DNA of 10,922 nt from Verrucomicrobiales bacterium (GTDB lineage Bacteria > Verrucomicrobiota > Verrucomicrobiia > Limisphaerales > SXQI01): the NCBI GenBank assembly GCA_005793025.1, contig SXQI01000206.1, positions 1-10,922 of the forward strand, read 5' to 3'. Numbering within the stretch: the stretch's first letter is position 1; each line of letters begins with the position of its first letter. The notes below the pieces were generated by a model. It saw nothing but the letters and a program-made list of their open reading frames with translations. It did no database searches and was not told the DNA's origin. A program made the translations under genes and the position numbers. This document shows positions 1-8,111 of this stretch, piece after piece.

Positions 1-890
1 ATGTGCCTTTCTCTTTCGAGGTAATAGGGCATCCAAAACGCGATGCCGCCAATCGCGAATGTCATCGCGGCCATTCCTAATGTGCAATAAACGTAGGAGC
101 GATTCCGAAAGAGAATCGAGCATTGCTTCCATGTGACCGTTTGGGTCTCGGTCTTGCTTACTACCTCTGATTGTCCAATTCTCGGTTCCTTCATCAAAAG
201 GCACCACGCGCCCAAAAGGAGACCGGGTGGCATCACGACAAAAAAAGCCCATCTCCAACTCTCCGAAGGCAAACCGAAAGTGGCATGTCCCCAAGGCCCG
301 ATTGAAGATTTAGCGACCGCTTCCCCCAGAATATAACCCAAAGCACTCCCTACGGGGATTGCCATGTAAAACCAAGCCAACACGGCTCCCCGTTTCTTAA
401 TGGGATACAAATCTGAGATTAGACTCGGAGCCACCGGGCCGTAGGCCGACTCGCCGATTCCTACGAAACATCGGGTAATGAGTAGGCCAACAAACGTCGT
501 GGCCAAACCCGATGCAAAACTCGCTAGGCTCCACAACGTCACTCCGATACCGACTAACAACCAACGGGAATGTTTGTCAGCAAGGCGTGCGAAAAGCGGT
601 GCCCCAAGCATGTAGATCAGCATGAAGGCCATGGAAAGAATCCCGATCAATGCATTCTCTGGCTTAAAACCCACATGAGATTGGCACCAATCGAGTATTT
701 GAGTCACCAAATCGCCACGGTTTGTACCGGGAGCTAATAAACCTTCTTTGAGGTAGGGAACCACTGCTGAAAGAACCTGTCGATCGAGGTAATTAAAGAG
801 GTTGATCAGGATCAGTAGAATGAGAGCTTTCCGCGCGAAAGGGATGGTTTCTGACAACTCGGAGGTTGAGGAGTTAGCGGGGTTGCTCAT
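1..890 (-). CDS. MFS transporter, Spinster-like, partial (C-terminus outside window)
   Basis: Reading leftwards from the ATG at 888-890, the frame stays open for 296 codons to the window edge, so the C-terminal part is missing. About seven membrane segments are visible, at roughly residues 22-45, 80-100, 109-130, 132-155, 167-190, 212-232 and 268-290. The first carries NYLDR (residues 33-37), typical of Spinster-like and related MFS proteins. The loop after helix 2 has LADKHSRW (103-110), a form of MFS motif A with D105 and R109. The loop between helices 1 and 2 (about 50-79) looks long for the family. A GAGGAGA sequence at 901-907 supports the start. thiG ends 52 bases upstream on the same strand, so co-transcription is possible. 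The substrate cannot be told from sequence; a sugar-acid or other organic-anion MFS porter is the main alternative. Confidence 0.85.
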   Translation of the reverse strand, partial: MSNPANSSTSELSETIPFARKALILLILINLFNYLDRQVLSAVVPYLKEGLLAPGTNRGDLVTQILDWCQSHVGFKPENALIGILSMAFMLIYMLGAPLFARLADKHSRWLLVGIGVTLWSLASFASGLATTFVGLLITRCFVGIGESAYGPVAPSLISDLYPIKKRGAVLAWFYMAIPVGSALGYILGEAVAKSSIGPWGHATFGLPSESWRWAFFVVMPPGLLLGAWCLLMKEPRIGQSEVVSKTETQTVTWKQCSILFRNRSYVYCTLGMAAMTFAIGGIAFWMPYYLERERH

Positions 891-900
891 TTCGATCAAT

Positions 901-907
901 TCTCCTC
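901..907 (-). promoter_or_regulatory. Shine-Dalgarno site of the MFS gene
   Basis: On the minus strand this reads GAGGAGA, followed by a 10-base spacer and ATG. It is the clearest ribosome binding site in the window and fixes the start of the transporter; the other genes here show none as good. Confidence 0.65.
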
Positions 908-942
908 AAGGCGTGGTTCTCAAGAGTTCATGGAGCAAGCGA

Positions 943-1734
943 CTACGACCCTAGAAACGCTGTGAGTGGGCTGGTAGCACTGGCTGTAGATTGCGGCGAG
1001 TGCATCCCAACCAAAAAGGCTTCACGGCCCGCAGCCACTGCTTGAGCAAAAGCTTTCGCCATACGGTCGGGATCATTCGCAACGGCAATGGCTGTATTGA
1101 TGAGCACAGCATCCGCCCCCAATTCCATCGCCTCAGCGGCATGGCTCGGTGCACCTAGCCCGGCATCCACGATTACAGGAACCGTCGCCTGCTCGATGAT
1201 GATGCGGATTTGGTGGCGTGTTTCTACCCCGCGATTCGATCCAATGGGCGAACCTAATGGCATTACCGTGGCACAACCGACCTCTTGGAGCCGTTTTGCG
1301 AGTACGGGGTCAGCATTGATGTAAGGCAATACAGTAAATCCCTCGTTCACCAAGGTTTTTGCCGCCTCGAAGGTTTCGATTGGATCCGGCAGGAGGTAGC
1401 GTGGGTCGGGGTGGATCTCCAACTTCACCCATTTGGGAAGCCCAGCCGCAACAGCGAGGCGAGCCAACCTCACGGCTTCGGCCGCGTTCATGGCGCCGCT
1501 CGTGTTTGGGAGGATTAAATACTTGGCGGGATCAATGAACTCTAAGATGTTAGCAAATGGATCTTTGCGACCAGTTAGATCGGCCCGACGCAAAGCGACC
1601 GTCACCATGCCCGTGCCGCTGGCATCCAGAGCCGCTCGCATGGCTTCAGGAGACGAAAACTTTCCAGTTCCTACCACCAATCGAGAGGGGAACGGTCGTC
1701 CCGCGATGGTCAAGAGTTGCTCAGGCAAACGCAT
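943..1734 (-). CDS. thiG: Thiazole synthase ThiG
   Basis: ThiG condenses 1-deoxy-D-xylulose 5-phosphate, dehydroglycine and the ThiS thiocarboxylate to make the thiazole phosphate half of thiamine, in the cytoplasm. The protein is a single TIM-barrel domain of 263 residues from the ATG at 1732-1734, close to the usual 255-265. Recognisable pieces in order (residue numbers from this ATG) are SRLVVGTGKF near the N-terminus, PNTSGA (76-81), WVKLEIHPD with the expected Schiff-base lysine K104, PLGSPIGS (159-166) and VDAGLGAPSHA followed by GADAVLINTAIA near the C-terminus. An in-frame TTG at 1768-1770 would add 12 residues that do not resemble the family; neither start has a good Shine-Dalgarno. 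No thiS, thiH, thiO or thiF is in the window. Read with the MFS gene downstream and divergent from gltB. Confidence 0.95.
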   Translation of the reverse strand: MRLPEQLLTIAGRPFPSRLVVGTGKFSSPEAMRAALDASGTGMVTVALRRADLTGRKDPFANILEFIDPAKYLILPNTSGAMNAAEAVRLARLAVAAGLPKWVKLEIHPDPRYLLPDPIETFEAAKTLVNEGFTVLPYINADPVLAKRLQEVGCATVMPLGSPIGSNRGVETRHQIRIIIEQATVPVIVDAGLGAPSHAAEAMELGADAVLINTAIAVANDPDRMAKAFAQAVAAGREAFLVGMHSPQSTASATSPLTAFLGS

Positions 1735-1797
1735 TGGGCTCAGAGTAGAGGGCAGGGCATCGGAGGGCAAGTGCGTGGGTGAAGGTTTATCGATTCT

Positions 1798-1812
1798 GGG
1801 ATGTACATTCCC
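1798..1812. promoter_or_regulatory. Small dyad in the thiG-gltB divergent region, possible operator
   Basis: The eight bases 1801-1808, ATGTACAT, form a perfect palindrome. They are flanked by GGG on the left and, after one extra T, CCC on the right, giving a 15-base near-symmetric site. Its place between two divergent genes fits a repressor or activator site, but it matches no operator I know and could be chance. Confidence 0.25.
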
Positions 1813-1832
1813 ATTCCAACAAAGAAAAACCC

Positions 1833-1887
1833 CGATCAGACCTAAAAAGGTATTGAATTTGAGATACTAAGGTCTTACATCTGATCG
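1833..1887 (+). promoter_or_regulatory. Inverted repeats in the gltB leader
   Basis: CGATCAGA at 1833-1840 has its exact reverse complement at 1880-1887, nine bases before the gltB start. Overlapping this, AGACCT at 1838-1843 pairs with AGGTCT at 1870-1875, and ACCT at 1840-1843 pairs with AGGT at 1848-1851 across an AAAA loop. These pairings partly exclude each other, so the stretch could be a switching leader RNA or simply an operator pair. No convincing -10/-35 promoter for gltB was found, although GATACT at 1863-1868 resembles a -10 box. Confidence 0.3.
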
Positions 1888-1895
1888 ACGAAGAA

Positions 1896-4800
1896 ATGAT
1901 GAACGATTTCGCGAAAAACATCACCGAGAAACCTACTTGGTTGGGGATACCCCCGAAGCAGGGGTTATACGACCCACAATTTGAGCACGACGCTTGCGGT
2001 GTCGGCTTTGTGGCCAATATAAAAGGGGTTAAATCCCACGAAATTGTTCGGCAAGCACTTACTATTTTAGTCAACCTTCGTCATCGGGGTGCAACCGGGT
2101 GCGAAGTAAACACGGGAGACGGGGCCGGAATCCTTTTCCAAGTTCCCCATAAATTCCTTGCGCGTGAATGCGCCGCACTTGGCTTTACCCTGCCGCTTCC
2201 CGGTCAATACGGAGTTGGAATGGTATTCCTTCCTTCGGACCTAGAGGCGCGTGCTGCTGCCGAAAAAGCCGTCGAAAACGTGGTGCAGGCAGAGGGGCAG
2301 CTGTTTTTGGGTTGGCGAACTGTTCCAACCCGCAATCAGACCCTCGGTTCGACCGCCCGTTCCGTTGAGCCTTGTGTCCGTCAAGTTTTCATCGGTCGAA
2401 GCTCGACGATTACGGATGCAATGGCTTTCGAACGAAAGCTTTATGTCATTCGTGCAGTGGCAACCCACACCATTCGCCGAAGCGGAAAATTCAAGGACGG
2501 CCAACAGTTTTACGTCCCCAGCCTGTCGTTTAAGACCATCATCTACAAGGGGATGCTCATGTCGGAGCAGGTGGATGAATTCTTCCCGGATCTGGCGGAT
2601 CCCGATGTGGAAAGTGGTCTAGCCCTTGTCCATTCTCGGTTTAGCACCAACACTTTTCCGAGTTGGGAACGCGCACATCCTTACCGCTATGTGGCTCACA
2701 ACGGTGAAATCAACACGCTACGTGGGAACATCAACTGGATGCGTGCCCGTGAGGCGATGTTTGAGAGCGACCTTTTCGGCGAGGATATCAAAAAGCTCCT
2801 TCCGATAATCGAGACCGATGGCAGCGATTCGGCGATGTTCGATAATTGCCTCGAACTTTTGGTGTTAGCAGGACGGTCGGTGCCTCACGCGGTGATGATG
2901 ATGATCCCAGAACCTTGGGCGAATCATGAGAGCATGAGTCAAGAGCGGAAAGCGTTTTATGAGTATCATAGCTGCCTCATGGAGCCATGGGATGGGCCAG
3001 CGTCTATCGCTTTCACCGATGGCGTGGTAATTGGAGCGAGCCTTGATCGCAATGGGCTCCGTCCTTCGCGTTATTACGTCACCAAGGATGATTTGGTCAT
3101 TATGGCTTCGGAAGTCGGAGTGTTGGATATTCCCCCTGATCGGATCCTGAATAAAGGCCGACTCCAACCGGGGCGAATGTTCCTCGTCGATACTGCGGCG
3201 GGTCGAATCGTTGCTGATGAAGAAATCAAGCAAGGGATCGTAACACAACATCCTTATCAAGAGTGGCTTGAAACGCAGATGCTCGAGCTCGATAAGGTTC
3301 CCGAATGCGAACACCTTCCCGAGGCCAGCCACGATAGCGTGCTTTGTAGGCAACAGGCTTTCGGATACACGTTTGAGGATCTACGTATCCTGATGGTTCC
3401 AATGGCAAAAACTGGGGTGGAAGCCATCGGTTCAATGGGGACAGATACTCCGCTGGCGGTGCTCTCAGATAAGCCCCAGACCCTCTTCAACTATTTCAAA
3501 CAGCTGTTCGCTCAGGTCACGAACCCTCCGATCGACTGTATTCGCGAAGAGATTGTGACATCGGCTGAGACCACAATCGGTTCGGAAGGCAACCTACTCA
3601 ACCCGGTGGCCGAGAGTTGTCATCTGATCGAACTCAAATCCCCAATCCTTACCAACGAAGAACTGGCGAAGTTGCGCCAGATCAACCAACCTGGCTTCAA
3701 ATCCGTCACTCTCCCGATTCTTTTCAGTTCGGCGGGAGGGGCACCTGCCCTCGAACAGGCACTTGAGGATCTTTTCACCAAGGCGTCGCAGGCAATTCAG
3801 GCTGGGGTTACCCTATTGATTCTCTCAGATCGCGGTTTGGATCGGAACAATGCTCCAATTCCTTCTCTGCTTGCAGTGGCCGGTTTACACCATCATTTGA
3901 TTCGCGAAGGGACACGAACTCGGGTTGGTCTGGTGCTAGAATCGGGCGAACCGAGAGAGGTTCATCATTTCAGTTTGTTGATCGGTTACGGAGCGGGTGC
4001 GATCAACCCCTATCTCGCGTTTGAAACTTTGGGTGATATGATCAAGGAGGGGCTCCTGACTGATATCAAACACAAGGATGCTTGCAAAAACTTCGTCAAA
4101 GCTGCCGTCAAAGGGGTGGTGAAGGTCACTTCCAAAATGGGCATCTCGACAATCCAAAGCTATCGAGGCGCCCAGATATTTGAGGCGATAGGGCTCAAAC
4201 AGACCTTGGTAGATCGCTATTTCACATGGACCCCTACCCGCGTTGAGGGCATTGGTCTGGATGTGGTTGCTCAAGAGGTGTTGATCCGACACCGTCATGC
4301 GTTTCCAGAACGACAAGTCAACGGACACACACTCGAAGTAGGTGGCCAATACCAATGGCGCCGGGATGGAGAGGCTCACCTCTTTAGTCCACAAACCGTC
4401 CATAAACTCCAAAACGCCGTTAGAACCGCCAATTTCAAGGTTTTCAAGGAGTATTCGGTGCTAGTGAACGATCAGACCAAGAAAACATGCACGCTGCGAG
4501 GGTTGCTTGAGTTCACCCAAAACCAGCCAATCCCAATCGAAGAAGTCGAACCCATCGAGTCGATTCTTGCTCGTTTCAAGACGGGAGCGATGTCTTACGG
4601 ATCGATCAGCAAGGAAGCTCACGAAACTATCGCTATTGCGATGAATCGGCTCGGCGGGAAAAGTAACACGGGTGAAGGTGGCGAGGATCCTGCGAGGTAT
4701 CAGCTCGAACCCAACGGCGATTCCAAGAACAGTGCGATTAAGCAGGTGGCCTCCGGTCGGTTTGGGGTGACTAGCCAATACTTGGTGAGCGCGAAGGAAA

Positions 4801-6530
4801 TCCAGATTAAGATGGCGCAGGGTGCTAAACCGGGTGAAGGTGGGCAACTTCCTGGTACCAAGGTCTATCCATCAATCGCAAAGGTGCGTCTTTCCACACC
4901 TGGGGTAGGATTAATCTCTCCGCCCCCACATCATGATATTTATTCGATCGAGGATCTCGCCGAACTTATCCATGACCTCAAGAATTCGAATCCTAGGGCT
5001 AGAATCAGTGTTAAGTTAGTGGCGGAGGTAGGTGTCGGCACCGTGGCGGCTGGGGTAGCTAAAGCGCATTCCGATGTTGTCCTGATTAGCGGATATGATG
5101 GCGGTACAGGAGCATCGCCTCTCACGAGCATCAAACACGCCGGCATTCCATGGGAACTCGGCCTCGCCGAAACGCATCAAACTTTGGTGCTCAATAATCT
5201 TCGTAGCCGGATTCGGGTTGAAACGGATGGTCAGCTCAAAACGGGTCGTGATGTCGTGGTCGCGGCCTTACTTGGTGCAGAAGAATTTGGTTTTGCAACC
5301 GCTCCGCTCGTTTCTCTCGGCTGCATTATGATGCGCGTTTGCCATCTTAATACCTGTCCTGTCGGTGTCGCGACTCAGGATCCAGTGCTCAGAAAAAATT
5401 TCACGGGTGATCCGGCTCATACCGTCAATTTCATGAAATTCATCGCGATGGAAGTCCGCGAGTTGATGGCACAACTTGGTTTCCGCAGCATCAATGAGAT
5501 GGTGGGTCGGGTTGATCGTTTGGAGGCACGTAAAGCAGTCGATCACTGGAAGGCTCGCGGATTAGATTGTTCCAAAATCCTTTATGCTCCACCGATGCCC
5601 GCTTCTGTGGGCCGTTTTGCGACGGAGACCCAAGATCACGGGCTTGAATCATCCCTCGATATGACGACGCTTCTCAAGCTGGCAGCTCCAGCTTTGGAAC
5701 GCAAAGAGAAGGTGTTCGCTGAATTACCGATTCGCAATGTCAATCGCGTCGTTGGAACCATCTTAGGTAGCGAAGTTACCCGACTTCACGGTGCCGAAGG
5801 GTTACCAGACGATACCATTCGGTTCAAATTCAATGGGTCGGCGGGTCAAAGTTTCGGAGCGTTCATTCCTCGCGGCATGACCCTAACACTGGAAGGCGAT
5901 GCCAATGATTATGTCGGCAAGGGGCTTTCAGGTGGAAGGATCATCATTCGACCTTCAGCTGCGGCCACCTTCATTCCCGAGCAGAACATGATTATCGGGA
6001 ATGTTGCCCTCTATGGTGCGACCAGCGGGGAGGCTTACTTCAGAGGGATGGCTGGGGAGCGTTTTTGTGTCAGGAACAGTGGAGTTCAGGCTGTTGTTGA
6101 ATCGGTCGGGGATCATGGTTGTGAGTACATGACGGGTGGAACCGTTGTCGTCTTGGGTGCAACAGGTCGTAACTTCGCCGCCGGGATGTCGGGGGGAGTC
6201 GCTTATGTTCTCGATCTCGAAAAAGATTTCGCATCAAAATGCAATAAACAGATGGTGGAGTTAGAAAAGCTGGAGTGTTCGGAAGAAATCGAGACGCTAC
6301 GACAGGTGATCCAACAGCATGTTCACTTCACCCACAGCCAACTTGGAGCTAAGTTGCTTGAGAATTGGCAATCGACGGTAGGGAGCTTCGTCAAGGTTAT
6401 GCCTAAGGACTACAAGCGAGTGCTACAAGCACTCGACCGAGTCAAGGCTTCGGGTTTGAGCGGGGAAGAAGCCATTATGGCGGCGTTCGAAGCGAACTCA
6501 AGGGATGCAGCCCGAGTAGGTGGTGGTTAA
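1896..6530 (+). CDS. gltB: Glutamate synthase large (alpha) subunit
   Basis: GltB makes two glutamates from glutamine and 2-oxoglutarate: it hydrolyses glutamine, tunnels ammonia and reduces 2-iminoglutarate on FMN, with electrons from GltD. At 1544 residues it is slightly longer than characterised proteobacterial subunits. The N-terminal class II amidotransferase domain (34 to about 430) starts at C34 in DACGVGF, implying removal of a 33-residue propeptide; RFSTNTFPSW (248-257) and HNGEIN (268-273) belong to its active site. A central domain follows (about 480-770). The FMN synthase domain (about 820-1220) has TGAMSYGS (896-903), TGEGGED from 925 and GYDGGTGASP (1066-1075). C1143, C1149 and C1154 have the CX5CX4C spacing of the 3Fe-4S ligands. 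The C-terminal GXGXG helix domain runs from about 1290 to 1480. gltD follows after 65 bases. An adjacent second ATG at 1899 is an equal start; no strong Shine-Dalgarno is seen. Confidence 0.98.
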   Translation: MMNDFAKNITEKPTWLGIPPKQGLYDPQFEHDACGVGFVANIKGVKSHEIVRQALTILVNLRHRGATGCEVNTGDGAGILFQVPHKFLARECAALGFTLPLPGQYGVGMVFLPSDLEARAAAEKAVENVVQAEGQLFLGWRTVPTRNQTLGSTARSVEPCVRQVFIGRSSTITDAMAFERKLYVIRAVATHTIRRSGKFKDGQQFYVPSLSFKTIIYKGMLMSEQVDEFFPDLADPDVESGLALVHSRFSTNTFPSWERAHPYRYVAHNGEINTLRGNINWMRAREAMFESDLFGEDIKKLLPIIETDGSDSAMFDNCLELLVLAGRSVPHAVMMMIPEPWANHESMSQERKAFYEYHSCLMEPWDGPASIAFTDGVVIGASLDRNGLRPSRYYVTKDDLVIMASEVGVLDIPPDRILNKGRLQPGRMFLVDTAAGRIVADEEIKQGIVTQHPYQEWLETQMLELDKVPECEHLPEASHDSVLCRQQAFGYTFEDLRILMVPMAKTGVEAIGSMGTDTPLAVLSDKPQTLFNYFKQLFAQVTNPPIDCIREEIVTSAETTIGSEGNLLNPVAESCHLIELKSPILTNEELAKLRQINQPGFKSVTLPILFSSAGGAPALEQALEDLFTKASQAIQAGVTLLILSDRGLDRNNAPIPSLLAVAGLHHHLIREGTRTRVGLVLESGEPREVHHFSLLIGYGAGAINPYLAFETLGDMIKEGLLTDIKHKDACKNFVKAAVKGVVKVTSKMGISTIQSYRGAQIFEAIGLKQTLVDRYFTWTPTRVEGIGLDVVAQEVLIRHRHAFPERQVNGHTLEVGGQYQWRRDGEAHLFSPQTVHKLQNAVRTANFKVFKEYSVLVNDQTKKTCTLRGLLEFTQNQPIPIEEVEPIESILARFKTGAMSYGSISKEAHETIAIAMNRLGGKSNTGEGGEDPARYQLEPNGDSKNSAIKQVASGRFGVTSQYLVSAKEIQIKMAQGAKPGEGGQLPGTKVYPSIAKVRLSTPGVGLISPPPHHDIYSIEDLAELIHDLKNSNPRARISVKLVAEVGVGTVAAGVAKAHSDVVLISGYDGGTGASPLTSIKHAGIPWELGLAETHQTLVLNNLRSRIRVETDGQLKTGRDVVVAALLGAEEFGFATAPLVSLGCIMMRVCHLNTCPVGVATQDPVLRKNFTGDPAHTVNFMKFIAMEVRELMAQLGFRSINEMVGRVDRLEARKAVDHWKARGLDCSKILYAPPMPASVGRFATETQDHGLESSLDMTTLLKLAAPALERKEKVFAELPIRNVNRVVGTILGSEVTRLHGAEGLPDDTIRFKFNGSAGQSFGAFIPRGMTLTLEGDANDYVGKGLSGGRIIIRPSAAATFIPEQNMIIGNVALYGATSGEAYFRGMAGERFCVRNSGVQAVVESVGDHGCEYMTGGTVVVLGATGRNFAAGMSGGVAYVLDLEKDFASKCNKQMVELEKLECSEEIETLRQVIQQHVHFTHSQLGAKLLENWQSTVGSFVKVMPKDYKRVLQALDRVKASGLSGEEAIMAAFEANSRDAARVGGG

Positions 6531-6595
6531 ACCTCCCGAGGCCCACCAGCCGTTGGCATAGAAACAAAAAAAGAACAATTTAGCACAGTCATAAA

Positions 6596-8077
6596 ATGGG
6601 TAAACCTACTGGTTTCATCGAATACTTGCGCGAGTTGCCACTCGATCGCTCCGCGTTAGCACGCATCAATGATTACAATGAGTTTCATCTCCACATGGAG
6701 GAGAAGAGCCTCAAACAACAAGCAGCGAGGTGCATGGATTGCGGGGTGCCTTTTTGTCATAACGGATCCTTGATCAGCGGCATGGCTTCGGGTTGCCCAA
6801 TCAACAACCTCATTCCAGAGTGGAATGACCTGATTTATCGTGGGTTGTGGCATGAGGCGCTGAACCGCCTTCACAAAACCAACAATTTTCCGGAATTTAC
6901 TGGGAGAGTTTGTCCTGCTCCCTGCGAGGGATCTTGTGTTCTAGGGATCAATAATCCGCCGGTTACGATTAAAAATATCGAGTGCACGATCATCGATAAA
7001 GGCTGGGATGAGGGATGGGTCAAGCCGGAACCTCCTAGCAAGCGTACGGGTAAAAAAGTTGCGGTGATTGGTTCTGGACCAGCCGGACTTTCGGCAGCGG
7101 CTCAATTGAATAAAGCCGGGCATCTTGTCACGGTTTACGAGCGAGCAGATCGGCTAGGGGGCCTTCTCATGTATGGCATTCCAAACATGAAACTGGATAA
7201 AGCCCTCGTCAATCGACGTATCGAGCAAATGACTCAAGAAGGGGTCAGTTTTGTCACCGGAACCGAAGTTGGGAAGGATTTACCTGCTCAATCGTTGTTG
7301 AGTGACTTCGATGCCACCGTGATTTGTACCGGGGCAACAAAACCGCGCGATTTACCGGTCGAGGGACGTCAGCTTGGAGGGGTTCATTTCGCGATGGAGT
7401 TTCTTCACCATAACACCAAAGCCCTGCTGGACAACAAACCGGGAGCGAATTTCATCTCCGCGAAGGATAAGGATGTCATCGTGATTGGGGGTGGTGACAC
7501 AGGGACTGATTGCGTGGGGACTTCCATGCGCCATGGCTGTAAGAGCTTAATCCAGGTGGAGATTTTGCCCAAACCTCCCGACCAACGGGCTTCAGATAAT
7601 CCATGGCCGGAATGGCCCAAGGTCTACAAAATGGATTACGGCCAAGAAGAAGCTGCAGCCAAGTTCGGAGCTGATCCGCGTGTTTATCTCACGACAGTTA
7701 AAAAACTGGTGGGCGATGAGAACGGTCAAGTTAAGGCGGTGCATGTTGTGAGAATTGAGTGGCAGAAAGATTCTCAAGGGCGATTCATCCCCAAGGAGAT
7801 AGAAGGATCAGAAAAAATTCTTCCCGCGCAACTCGTCCTTTTGGCGATGGGGTTTCTGGGACCTGAACAACCCCTCCTCGAACAACTTGGGGTGGAACGC
7901 GACGCCCGCACAAATGCCAAGGCAGAACACGAAAAATACACCACTTCTGTCAAAGGAGTGTTCGCTGCAGGTGACGCTCGCCGAGGGCAAAGCCTCGTCG
8001 TTTGGGCATTCAACGAAGGGCGTGGTGTCGCACGGGAGGTAGATACCTACCTGATGGGATCAACGGATTTGCCGTGA
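6596..8077 (+). CDS. gltD: Glutamate synthase small (beta) subunit
   Basis: GltD takes electrons from NADPH through FAD and passes them by iron-sulfur clusters to the GltB FMN centre. The 493 residues match the usual 470-495. The N-terminal ferredoxin-like domain has C46, C49, C54 and C67 in one group and C106, C110 and C114 in a second, the pattern that binds two 4Fe-4S clusters. A first Rossmann fold for FAD begins with AVIGSGPAG (156-164), with the E of VYERADRLGG at the end of its second strand. A second nucleotide-binding fold for NADPH has VIGGGDTGTD (296-305). AAGDARRGQSLVVWA (457-471) is the conserved C-terminal FAD contact. It follows gltB in the order typical of bacterial NADPH-GOGAT. 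Related proteins with this fold serve as electron inputs for dihydropyrimidine dehydrogenase or NfnB, but the gltB neighbour settles the assignment. The start has no evident Shine-Dalgarno. Confidence 0.97.
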   Translation: MGKPTGFIEYLRELPLDRSALARINDYNEFHLHMEEKSLKQQAARCMDCGVPFCHNGSLISGMASGCPINNLIPEWNDLIYRGLWHEALNRLHKTNNFPEFTGRVCPAPCEGSCVLGINNPPVTIKNIECTIIDKGWDEGWVKPEPPSKRTGKKVAVIGSGPAGLSAAAQLNKAGHLVTVYERADRLGGLLMYGIPNMKLDKALVNRRIEQMTQEGVSFVTGTEVGKDLPAQSLLSDFDATVICTGATKPRDLPVEGRQLGGVHFAMEFLHHNTKALLDNKPGANFISAKDKDVIVIGGGDTGTDCVGTSMRHGCKSLIQVEILPKPPDQRASDNPWPEWPKVYKMDYGQEEAAAKFGADPRVYLTTVKKLVGDENGQVKAVHVVRIEWQKDSQGRFIPKEIEGSEKILPAQLVLLAMGFLGPEQPLLEQLGVERDARTNAKAEHEKYTTSVKGVFAAGDARRGQSLVVWAFNEGRGVAREVDTYLMGSTDLP

Positions 8078-8111
8078 GTTAAGCTCGGCTAATGCCGGCA
8101 CCTTCAGCACC

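Noticed and set aside
133..336. 67-codon plus-strand frame
   Set aside because: It is antisense to the continuous MFS transporter frame and has no features of its own.
1735..1770. TTG start giving thiG 12 more residues
   Set aside because: The added residues are low in similarity to ThiG, TTG is a poorer start, and no Shine-Dalgarno supports it. It cannot be fully excluded.
1433..1870. 145-codon open frame antisense to thiG
   Set aside because: It is the complement of a clear ThiG coding region, has no recognisable domain, and runs through the divergent intergenic region.
1735..1895. TPP riboswitch upstream of thiG
   Set aside because: The minus strand has a GTCTGATCGGGG stretch that recalls part of the thi-box, but the CUGAGA and GCGnAGGGA elements and the full fold are absent.
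2865..4847. Open frames of 128-162 codons antisense to gltB
   Set aside because: They lie wholly inside a well-supported gltB, have no recognisable domains and look like frame shadows of its codon use.
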